In this document: in pieces, positions 7,750-14,164 of the stretch
Layout of the letters: each line of letters begins with the position of its first letter
Position numbering within the stretch: the stretch's first letter is position 1
Assembly (NCBI GenBank): GCA_035506075.1
Contig: DATJQB010000490.1
Coordinates: forward strand, 1-15,035
DNA from: UBA9647 sp035506075
GTDB lineage: Bacteria > Bacteroidota > Ignavibacteria > UBA10030
DNA: 15,035 nucleotides
Direction: 5' to 3'
Translations under genes and position numbers: made by a program
Notes under the pieces: model-generated
Told to the model about the DNA's origin: nothing
Seen by the model: only the letters and a program-made list of their open reading frames with translations
Databases searched by the model: none

Positions 7750-8104
7750 CCGGATCAACCAACTGAAATGCGTGTCAGCCTACCGTTCTTCCTCAGTTCG
7801 TTTTCTCTTCAAATCCCCGGATCATTTCAGAAACTCAAGGAGCACTCCGTTCGTTGTGTATTCCTAAGGCTGGATCATGGAGAATCTGTGCAGGGGCAGG
7901 GCTTTTGTCCGCAGCGTTCTGTGCGGCCCGGTTTTGACCGAAGAGAATCTCATTCCTGGATTGAGACGTCCAGGCCTTCGCAGTCTCCGTACGATACATT
8001 CGTCCGGTCGAACGGGAAGGGGATTTGTGGCTTTTTCCTCTGAAACATGACAAAACGGGCGTGGAATGGATCTTGTCTCATTTTTGCTCTGTGATGTGTG
8101 TCAT
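7750..8104. other. Long non-coding stretch before the pilin-like operon
   Basis: About 355 bases without a supported gene. An open frame continues through it on the plus strand from inside the previous gene, with an ATG at 7768, but it lacks a ribosome binding site and its translation is Ser/Arg/Phe-rich and unlike a protein family. Small hairpins occur (for example CCGCA/TGCGG around 7909-7928). I recognise no riboswitch, in particular no cyclic-di-GMP class I core. Confidence 0.4.
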
Positions 8105-8133
8105 TTGATTAGAGGGGCCGAATATGGTATTTT
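8105..8133 (+). promoter_or_regulatory. Sigma-70-like promoter of the pilin-like operon
   Basis: TTGATT (8105-8110), a 17-base spacer, then TATTTT (8128-8133), preceded by the extended -10 TGG. Transcription would start near 8140, leaving about 75 bases before the GTG start of the first gene. Confidence 0.45.
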
Positions 8134-8200
8134 GCTTGTGTAGTTTTTGTGGAAACGGAATCACGGTACAACATCTATGATGCCGAACCTTCACTTTGCG

Positions 8201-8206
8201 GGGAGG
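8201..8206 (+). promoter_or_regulatory. Strong ribosome binding site for a GTG start
   Basis: GGGAGG lies 8 bases before the GTG at 8215. This supports initiation at GTG and a short N-terminus before the membrane helix. Confidence 0.65.
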
Positions 8207-8214
8207 AATAGGTA

Positions 8215-8784
8215 GTGAACACTGGCCAGACTGTTCTCACGATTGGTGCGCTTGTGCTGCTGGGCTTCACGGTCTTGCTTACGAACCGTTCGTCCCTTCA
8301 GTACGGTACGATCATCAATCAAACGGAAATAGACATCTATTCCGTCTCGCTTGCCGAATCCATCATGGAAGAGGCGGCAGGCAAGGCGTTCGATCATTAC
8401 AGCGCTTCGGATACTGCCGGGAATGGCGCCGTGATAACTGCAGTTTCGCAGCTTACATCTCCGTCCTCTCTCGGAACGGAATCGGATGACAACTACTCCA
8501 ATCCGAAAAAAAGTTTCGATGATTTTGACGACTACAACTCATGGTCGGTCACTCCGTACGTCATCTATGTTCCGGGTGTCGATTCGTTCCACATTCAGGC
8601 GCAGGTGTTCTACGTCGACACCACGAATCCGGACCTGAAGCTAAGCACTCAAACGTGGCACAAGAAAATGATCGTCAAGGTGTGGCCAACGATCACCCCC
8701 TGGGGTGAGACTAAATCATCCGGAAAGGCCAAACCCGATACAGTGACGATGTCCTATCTCATGAGTTACTGGTGGTTCAGGTGA
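8215..8784 (+). CDS. Membrane-anchored pilin-like protein, first of three
   Basis: 189 residues starting at GTG behind a strong ribosome binding site. After four residues (MNTG) comes a hydrophobic helix (about 6-23), then a polar stretch with EIDIYSVSLAESIMEEAAG (38-56), typical of the amphipathic N-terminal helix of minor pilins of the PilV sort. The rest is an Asp/Ser/Thr-rich region with beta-strand-like segments and aromatic residues (DDFDDYNSW, TPYVIYVPG). The class III prepilin signal is imperfect: a Gly is followed by a helix, but the Glu expected at position 5 of the mature chain is absent, so prepilin-peptidase processing is uncertain. The next gene starts 5 bases after the stop. 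I infer an envelope or extracellular structural role but cannot assign a named family. Confidence 0.75.
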   Translation: MNTGQTVLTIGALVLLGFTVLLTNRSSLQYGTIINQTEIDIYSVSLAESIMEEAAGKAFDHYSASDTAGNGAVITAVSQLTSPSSLGTESDDNYSNPKKSFDDFDDYNSWSVTPYVIYVPGVDSFHIQAQVFYVDTTNPDLKLSTQTWHKKMIVKVWPTITPWGETKSSGKAKPDTVTMSYLMSYWWFR

Positions 8785-8788
8785 GCCT

Positions 8789-9427
8789 ATGGGAACCAGT
8801 TCAATCATAGACATTATCACATCCGCCGTGATCGCCGGCGTGCTCCTGCTCATTTCTTTGAGGTTGAACGCGCAGGCCAACGAATCGACAATGGTGTACA
8901 ACGGAAGTGTGATTCTTCAGCAAAACATCACAACGCTTGTCGGTTGGATTGAGCACGACTTCAGGGAGATCGGCTATTGCCGCGATTGGACAAAGATCCC
9001 CATCGCGTCGCAGGCGTTCCGCAAGGCCGATTCGTCTGACATCACCTTCTGGTCGGATACCAAGAATGTCGGCAATGTTGACTCCATCCGATGGTACGTC
9101 GGGCCGGTCACCGACAGCATCGTGAACAAAACGGCTAATCCGCGTGATCGCCTGATCTACCGCGTCGTGAACAACGCTGCGACGAAGGGATGGAACCTCG
9201 GGGTGACGCAGTTCAGGCTCACGTACCTCGACTACAACCGAGACACCCTGAAGACGCCGGTCGCGAACCCGGCGCTCATCTATGAGATCGCGATCTCAAT
9301 TACGTGTGAAGCACCGTACAAGTTCAGCGAGCAATACGCAGCCTACAAGACGGGGGCCGACAGCTCGGACTTCCAGGTTTTCTGGAGACAGATCAGGCTT
9401 GCTGCAAGAAATCTCAAGAACAGGTAA
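8789..9427 (+). CDS. Pilin-like protein resembling PilW/GspJ, second of three
   Basis: 212 residues. A short MGTSS leader precedes a hydrophobic helix (about 6-25) and a polar helix (LNAQANESTMVYNGSVILQQ). The middle carries the pattern usual in PilW/GspJ-like minor pilins: WIEHDFREIGYC at about 53-64, SDITFWSD near 82-89, then IRWYVG, RLIYRVVNN and GVTQFRLTYLDYNRD, strand-rich segments in the expected order. The C-terminus ends in a basic run (RQIRLAARNLKNR). It starts 5 bases after the upstream stop; AGGTGAG across that stop serves as ribosome binding site, so translation is probably coupled. The canonical prepilin cleavage motif with Glu5 is missing. The pilin-like fold is inferred from pattern, not from a search. 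Confidence 0.75.
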   Translation: MGTSSIIDIITSAVIAGVLLLISLRLNAQANESTMVYNGSVILQQNITTLVGWIEHDFREIGYCRDWTKIPIASQAFRKADSSDITFWSDTKNVGNVDSIRWYVGPVTDSIVNKTANPRDRLIYRVVNNAATKGWNLGVTQFRLTYLDYNRDTLKTPVANPALIYEIAISITCEAPYKFSEQYAAYKTGADSSDFQVFWRQIRLAARNLKNR

Positions 9428-9442
9428 GCGGGGGATACTCGA

Positions 9443-10660
9443 ATGGGACGAACATCACTCATCATGGTTCTGGGTTTCAGCCTGGCGCTGATTCTCAAGG
9501 GATTCAACCTGTCGAGGGTCACATCGGACGCGTACAGCAACATTGTGACCTACTACAACCGCGCAGCCGCGCACAACATTGCAGCGGGAATGGCAAACAT
9601 GGGTTCCAACATCATTTACCGTGTCCCGAACTCGTTTCCGAAATATACGAACCTTTCCTTCGGCGGCGGCAAGGTCAATCTCTGGACCGTGGTGGCAGAT
9701 ACGGCAGGAAGGATCAGGCTTACCGTTGCGAGCAGCTACCAAGGATACCTTGATACTGTCAGCATCCTCTGGGGACAGAGCACGTTTTCCAAGTTCGCAT
9801 ACTACAGCGCCATCGAAGGATCCATCAACTGGGCAAGCAAGGACACAATCTTCGGACCATTCCACACGCAGGATAAGATGACCGTCAACGGCAGTCCGGT
9901 CTTCATGGGGAAAGTCACCAACAAACTCGGCATGACGAAAAGCCCGAGCAACTCGACGCCGGTGTTTAACGCCGGATACCAGACCGGCATCGACATCCCG
10001 ATGCCCACCAACATGACCCCCTTGAAGAACGCGGCAGTCAGCGGAGGCAAGTATATCCACGGAAGCGATGTGACGATTACTTTCGACAGCGCGAGCACCG
10101 GCTACATGACGATCAAAATAGGAGCAGCAGCAGCCCAGCGCGTGCTCATCAGCACGTATGCGCCGAACGGTGCTCTCTTGATCGATTCCGGCAACGTCCG
10201 CATCAAGGGAGTTTTCAAGGGACAGTTTACACTTGCGGTACAATCCGGAGGAAAATCAGGAAAAGGAAAGATGTACCTCGACAGCAGTGTCGCATACTCC
10301 AGGAATCCGCTGGACCACCCGGGTTCAACGGACTTGTTGGGCCTCGTCGCTGAAGACAGCATCGTCATTACGAACAATAACAACAATTCCGGCAACGTGA
10401 CAATCCAGGCTTCCATCTTCTCGCTCAATAAGGGACTCGGTGTTGAGCAGTACGACAACGGAGATGTGCGCGGGAGAATCAACCTTCTCGGCGGGGTTTC
10501 ACAGCAACAGCGTGCAGCCGTGGGTACTTTGGGAAGCAACGGCGCCGTCAACTCCGGCTTTAGTAAGAGCTATATGTATGACAACAGGCTGATGGTTCAA
10601 TCGCCGCCGTACTATCCAACGACGGGGAGTTACGAGATACTCTCCTGGTACGAGCGATAA
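9443..10660 (+). CDS. PilX-like, DUF4900-like membrane-anchored protein, third of three
   Basis: 405 residues, start supported by GGGGGA about 7 bases upstream. A hydrophobic helix at about 5-19 is followed by YYNRAAAHNIAAGMANMGSN (37-56), the alanine-rich helix seen after the membrane segment in PilX-type proteins. The large remainder looks beta-rich: FGPFHTQDKMTVNGSPVF (137-154), a Gly/Ser/Lys-rich stretch around 269-276, LVAEDSIVITNNNNNSG (301-317), and a closing NRLMVQSPPYYPTT plus EILSWYE. This ending and the TVNGSPVF region fit my memory of the DUF4900 family, whose function is unknown; a profile search would confirm it. It is the last gene of the operon and is followed by a strong terminator. 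I infer a cell-surface or pilus-associated structural role. Confidence 0.78.
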   Translation: MGRTSLIMVLGFSLALILKGFNLSRVTSDAYSNIVTYYNRAAAHNIAAGMANMGSNIIYRVPNSFPKYTNLSFGGGKVNLWTVVADTAGRIRLTVASSYQGYLDTVSILWGQSTFSKFAYYSAIEGSINWASKDTIFGPFHTQDKMTVNGSPVFMGKVTNKLGMTKSPSNSTPVFNAGYQTGIDIPMPTNMTPLKNAAVSGGKYIHGSDVTITFDSASTGYMTIKIGAAAAQRVLISTYAPNGALLIDSGNVRIKGVFKGQFTLAVQSGGKSGKGKMYLDSSVAYSRNPLDHPGSTDLLGLVAEDSIVITNNNNNSGNVTIQASIFSLNKGLGVEQYDNGDVRGRINLLGGVSQQQRAAVGTLGSNGAVNSGFSKSYMYDNRLMVQSPPYYPTTGSYEILSWYER

Positions 10661-10693
10661 GCGCCGATTCAGCCAGAACCGATGCAGAAGCGA

Positions 10694-10731
10694 AAGCCCG
10701 GACTCAAGTGCGAGTCCGGGCTTCTTTTTTT
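10694..10731 (+). terminator. Rho-independent terminator of the pilin-like operon
   Basis: A perfect 12-bp stem, AAGCCCGGACTC (10694-10705) with GAGTCCGGGCTT (10712-10723), a 6-base loop, then C and seven Ts (10725-10731). It lies about 34 bases after the stop at 10660. It points to the plus strand; the minus-strand tail after the stem is only TTTCGCTT, so it would end glgX transcripts less efficiently. Confidence 0.9.
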
Positions 10732-10753
10732 CAAACAACTCGGCGAGAAAACG

Positions 10754-12859
10754 CTACCGGGCAAGGAGTCCGACGACCGACCGGGCGGCCACCAGGTAGT
10801 GCCCCTCATGGATGGAATCGGATACCCCGACCGGGTCGGCAAAGTCGTGGGGGCATGCCAGCGCAGTATCGAGCAGCCGATGCCACTGTTTGCCTGCCGG
10901 CGGCTGCGGAAGATGAAAACTCAAGGCATCGGAAAATGCGTTAAACACGAAGTACAAATCGTCATCCCGTCCATCGAATTGCAGTTCGATGGCAATGGAC
11001 CTCGAATGCCACGACCAATCTGGCTGAAGCAAGTCGACACCATGCCAGATGATGCGCGGGATCTCCGCCCCTTGTCCGATAAATTCACGCTGCCGGAATA
11101 ACAGGTGCCGCATACGAAAAGCGATCAGGCGTCTGAAGAACCGCAGCAGGTCGGCATTCTCTTTCGTCAATCCCCAGTCAAACCAGCTCAGGTCATTGTC
11201 CTGACAATAGGCGTTGTTATTACCCTGCTGTGTGCGACCGACTTCATCTCCGGCGAGGATCATCGGGACACCCTGGGAGAGCAGAAGAGTTGCGGCGATG
11301 TTCTTCATCTGGCGCTTGCGCAGTTCCTGAACATCCGGATCGTTCGTCGGCCCCTCGACGCCGCAATTCCAACTGTCATTCTCGTTGAGCCCGTCGCGGT
11401 CCTGTTCGCCGTTCTGGCTGTTGTGTTTCGAGTTGAACGAGACGAGGTCGGCCAGTGTAAAACCATCGTGGCTTGTCACAAAATTCACGCTGTGGTACGG
11501 AGCCCTTCCGCTGCCTCTGTATAAATCGGCGCTGCCGCAGAAGCGCGTGGCAAGAGAGCGAACTTTGTCCGGCGTTCCCTTCCAGAACTGCCTGACGTCG
11601 TCCCGGAAGCTGGCATTCCATTCAGCCCACCGGCCCCAACTCGGGAAGCTCCCTACCTGGTACAATCCCGCTGCATCCCAAGCCTCGGCAATGAGCTTGA
11701 CATTTGCGAGGACCGGATCGGCAGCGATGCGTTCGAGCAGCGGCGGATTTGAAAGAACGCTCCCATCGGTGCCGCGACCAAGGATCGACGCAAGGTCGAA
11801 GCGGAATCCGTCGACGTGCATCTCCGTCACCCAGTACCGGAGTGAATCCAGGATCAGATCCCTTACAACGGGGTGGTTGCAGTTTATCGTGTTGCCGCAG
11901 CCCGAGAAATTCAGGTACTTGCCAGTCGCCTGATCGACGATGTAGTAGACAGAGTTGTCAATTCCCCGGAAGGAAACCGAGGCGCCTTCATCATCGCCTT
12001 CACCTGTATGATTATACACCATGTCGAGAATGACCTCTATGCCGGCATCATGGAACTCCTTCACCATCGACTTGAATTCTCTCACTTCTCCGCCAAGTGC
12101 AGGCTCGCTTGCGTACGAGGCCTTCAGCGCGAAAAAGGTGATCGGGTGATATCCCCAGAAATTGAGAAGCTGTTCTCCCGTCGCGGGATTGCGGGCGAGA
12201 CAGTCGGTCTCGAGGAAATCAGTGACCGGCATGAGCTCGACGGCGGTGATCCCCAGGTCCCGAAGATACGGTATCTTCTCGGTGAGGCCGAGAAAGGTCC
12301 CGGGGTGTCGAACTGCTGAAGATGGATGGCGTGTAAACCCGCGGACATGCATCTCATAGATCACCGAGTCGGCCAGGTGGCGGTTCAGCGGCTTGTCGTA
12401 CTTCCAATCGAACTCAGGATCGATAACGCGCGATCGCCTGAGCCATGATGCCTCTCTGTTTGTCCGGCCCCGTCCCCAGACTTCTCCGCCGCTGAGCGAC
12501 CGGGCGTACGGATCGATCAATATTTTCCCTGTATCGAATCGATGCACCGCCGAATCGGGCCGTTCACTCATTCCCACCCTGAATCCGTATTCGACTCCGG
12601 GATCGATACCGAGGATGCGCGCGTGCCAGATGTCCCCCGTCTTGTTGTAGCGGGCATCCAGCGGGAATTCTGCGAGTGGTTCTTCCTGGCCCGCAGCAAA
12701 GAGCACAAGGCTGACCTCGGTCGCGTGCCGGGCAAAGAGTGAAAAGTTCACTCCACCCCGAACGGGCGTTGCTCCCATCGGGAGCGGCTGTCCCCTTGCG
12801 ATCTCGAATTGCTCAGTGACGACGTCCAGAAGCGATATTGATTTGCTTTTCTTTGCCAT
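10754..12859 (-). CDS. glgX: Glycogen debranching enzyme GlgX (GH13, isoamylase type)
   Basis: 701 residues, normal for the family. It hydrolyses alpha-1,6 branch linkages in glycogen or limit dextrin in the cytoplasm. An N-terminal CBM48-like segment (about 24-120, starting GQPLPMGATPVRGGVNFSLF) precedes the GH13 barrel. Barrel motifs: region I DMVYNHT (279-285), region II DGFRFDLAS with nucleophile Asp355, region III LIAEAWD with acid/base Glu392, and region IV FVTSHDG with Asp465. YEMHVRGFTRHPSS and NEND/GDEVGRTQQGNNNAYCQDND further mark the GlgX/TreX group. All catalytic residues are present. No clear Shine-Dalgarno precedes the ATG. No other glycogen or trehalose gene is in the window, so the gene stands alone, convergent with the pilin-like operon and divergent from the kinase fragment. 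TreX-type annotation is the main alternative. Confidence 0.96.
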   Translation of the reverse strand: MAKKSKSISLLDVVTEQFEIARGQPLPMGATPVRGGVNFSLFARHATEVSLVLFAAGQEEPLAEFPLDARYNKTGDIWHARILGIDPGVEYGFRVGMSERPDSAVHRFDTGKILIDPYARSLSGGEVWGRGRTNREASWLRRSRVIDPEFDWKYDKPLNRHLADSVIYEMHVRGFTRHPSSAVRHPGTFLGLTEKIPYLRDLGITAVELMPVTDFLETDCLARNPATGEQLLNFWGYHPITFFALKASYASEPALGGEVREFKSMVKEFHDAGIEVILDMVYNHTGEGDDEGASVSFRGIDNSVYYIVDQATGKYLNFSGCGNTINCNHPVVRDLILDSLRYWVTEMHVDGFRFDLASILGRGTDGSVLSNPPLLERIAADPVLANVKLIAEAWDAAGLYQVGSFPSWGRWAEWNASFRDDVRQFWKGTPDKVRSLATRFCGSADLYRGSGRAPYHSVNFVTSHDGFTLADLVSFNSKHNSQNGEQDRDGLNENDSWNCGVEGPTNDPDVQELRKRQMKNIAATLLLSQGVPMILAGDEVGRTQQGNNNAYCQDNDLSWFDWGLTKENADLLRFFRRLIAFRMRHLLFRQREFIGQGAEIPRIIWHGVDLLQPDWSWHSRSIAIELQFDGRDDDLYFVFNAFSDALSFHLPQPPAGKQWHRLLDTALACPHDFADPVGVSDSIHEGHYLVAARSVVGLLAR

Positions 12860-12924
12860 TGGTCAGCATTCGATATTCGGCTTTGATCTCAAGAGAAGAA
12901 ACTCTGATGGATCCATACGCTGCA

Positions 12925-12953
12925 AGCATACCAAACGATTTCCTCAACCTCAA
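12925..12953 (-). promoter_or_regulatory. Candidate sigma-70-like promoter of glgX
   Basis: On the minus strand: TTGAGG (complement of 12948-12953), a 17-base spacer, then TATGCT (complement of 12925-12930) preceded by the extended -10 TGG. Transcription would begin near 12918, giving a leader of about 60 bases, similar to the other promoters here. Confidence 0.4.
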
Positions 12954-13110
12954 TGAGTGTGAACACTTGAGAGCTCGCAATTCTGTGCGGATCGACAACT
13001 ATTGACCAACCGATGAACGAAAGAGCTAGCCTCGCATGCATGTGTCCGGGAACGAATGACGGCGTTGATTCCCCCCGCAAATTTGTGCAAATTGTTGAAA
13101 ACGGGAAGGT

Positions 13111-13117
13111 GGGAGGG
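13111..13117 (+). promoter_or_regulatory. Ribosome binding site of the kinase-fragment gene
   Basis: GGGAGGG ends 11 bases before the ATG at 13129 and 14 before the tandem ATG at 13132. The longer-than-ideal gap favours the first ATG. Confidence 0.45.
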
Positions 13118-13128
13118 CGCTGGTTGTC

Positions 13129-13734
13129 ATGATGGCATCGATCAAAAAAGCGGCGTTGACGATTTTCAGACCTGCGCGGGACTTTTTCATCCAGCATCCC
13201 GCGTTGCTCTCCGGCTACATCATTTACGCCTACTTTTTCATCACGACGATGGATTTCTATCGTGACGTGAAGCAGTCACACCTGAAGGTCCGCGGAGTCT
13301 TTGAACGATTCGATGCCCTGTTGTGGATGTGGCTACTCGCTGTTGTGCTCGTGAAGGTGATCGAGTACCGCAACAAGCTCAATGAGCAGGAGAAGCTTCG
13401 GCTGGAAAGAGAAAAAGAACTCGAAGTTAAAAGCGTTCAATTGGAGACCGCCCATCAACTGATCAGAACGCTGCAGCACCAGATCAACAATCCTCTGACT
13501 GTAATACTGCTGTATGTTCAGCGTGCCCTGCGAAAAGGAGAAGGATCTCCTGAGTCGCTGAACAACCTCACCCAAATCAAGGAAAGCGCGGAACGAATTT
13601 CAGCAACGCTTCGCGAGTTCGCACACGCCCAGGGAATCGAGACGGTGGATTCACCTGTAGGCGGACTCATCACACCGCTCAAGCAGAATGACACTACACG
13701 AACAGTGGATGAAACAAGCCCTTCGGGAAGCTGA
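13129..13734 (+). CDS. Two-TM histidine-kinase-like protein lacking the ATPase domain
   Basis: 201 residues. Two probable membrane helices, about 25-41 (ALLSGYIIYAYFFITTM) and 63-78 (ALLWMWLLAVVLVKVI), flank a short loop. They are followed by a charged coiled-coil (about 80-108, EQEKLRLEREKELEVK) and a HisKA-type helix with LQHQINNPLT, where His117 is in the phospho-acceptor position. A second helix ends near LREFAHAQ. The chain stops about 35 residues later with no N, G1 or G2 box, so there is no HATPase domain, and no such domain continues in another frame because tadA occupies the DNA. The last 47 bases overlap the tadA start. It may be an authentic phosphotransfer or dimerisation protein (compare Spo0B-like roles) or a decayed kinase. 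Partner unknown; the two receivers in this window are candidates by proximity only. Confidence 0.75.
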   Translation: MMASIKKAALTIFRPARDFFIQHPALLSGYIIYAYFFITTMDFYRDVKQSHLKVRGVFERFDALLWMWLLAVVLVKVIEYRNKLNEQEKLRLEREKELEVKSVQLETAHQLIRTLQHQINNPLTVILLYVQRALRKGEGSPESLNNLTQIKESAERISATLREFAHAQGIETVDSPVGGLITPLKQNDTTRTVDETSPSGS

Positions 13735-14155
13735 ACGGGCCTTTGAACAGGAGGAAGTTCCTGTCGGGGCTGTGGTCGTTCAGAAAGGGAGGATCATCGG
13801 GCGCGGGTATAACCAGATCGAGCGTCTGCAGGATCCAACCGCTCACGCCGAAATGATCGCGATTACTGCAGCAGCGAACCATCTTGAATCACGCCGCCTG
13901 GAGGAGTGCACGCTCTACGTTACGCTTGAGCCCTGTCCGATGTGTGCAGGTGCAATCGTCCTTGCACGCATCCCAACCCTTGTCTTTGCCACCTTCGATC
14001 CCAAAGCCGGGGCGAGCGGCACGTTGTACAACATCACGCACGACAAGAGACTGAACCACACGGTTCACGTCATCTCAGGCGTCTGCGACCGCGACAGTGA
14101 AGTACTGCTGAAGGGATTCTTCGGAAGGGTTCGTAAGATCAATCCGTCGTCATGA
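13688..14155 (+). CDS. tadA: tRNA adenosine deaminase TadA
   Basis: 155 residues, the family's usual size. It deaminates A34 to inosine in tRNA-Arg(ACG), letting it read CGU, CGC and CGA. The cytidine/deoxycytidylate deaminase zinc fold is complete: HAE at 53-55 (zinc His53, proton-shuttle Glu55) and PCPMCAGA with zinc Cys83 and Cys86. The TadA-specific tail FDPKAGASGTLYNI and RLNHTVHVISGV is present, which separates it from guanine or cytosine deaminases. The N-terminus (HEQWMKQALREAERAF) aligns with family starts, supporting the ATG at 13688 even though its ribosome binding site is poor and it begins 47 bases inside the upstream gene; translation is probably coupled. The TGA stop lies 9 bases from the convergent prfA stop. 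Its tRNA substrate gene is outside the window. Confidence 0.95.
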   Translation: MTLHEQWMKQALREAERAFEQEEVPVGAVVVQKGRIIGRGYNQIERLQDPTAHAEMIAITAAANHLESRRLEECTLYVTLEPCPMCAGAIVLARIPTLVFATFDPKAGASGTLYNITHDKRLNHTVHVISGVCDRDSEVLLKGFFGRVRKINPSS

Positions 14156-14164
14156 CGGCAGTGT

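Noticed and set aside
7880..8040. Possible cyclic-di-GMP or other riboswitch before the pilin-like operon
   Set aside because: I could not find the conserved core of the class I cyclic-di-GMP aptamer or any other class I can recognise, only small isolated hairpins.
7438..8043. Plus-strand open frame running out of the exported-protein gene into the spacer
   Set aside because: Most of its upstream part is a shadow of the T9SS tail; the part from ATG 7768 has no ribosome binding site or recognisable protein features.
8061..8076. Sigma-54-like string TGGAATG-N4-TTGTC upstream of the pilin-like operon
   Set aside because: The -24 element has two mismatches and the -12 GC is lost; the sigma-70-like site at 8105-8133 fits better.
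8128..8134. TATTTTG as a Bacteroidetes-type -7 element with TTTG 20 bases upstream
   Set aside because: The published TAnnTTTG needs one more base; the same DNA fits an extended -10 with a 17-base spacer.
11105..12319. Several plus-strand open frames within glgX
   Set aside because: Antisense shadows of a gene whose catalytic motifs are all intact.
12813..12998. Minus-strand 61-residue open frame overlapping the glgX start
   Set aside because: It overlaps glgX in another frame, has no ribosome binding site and resembles nothing.
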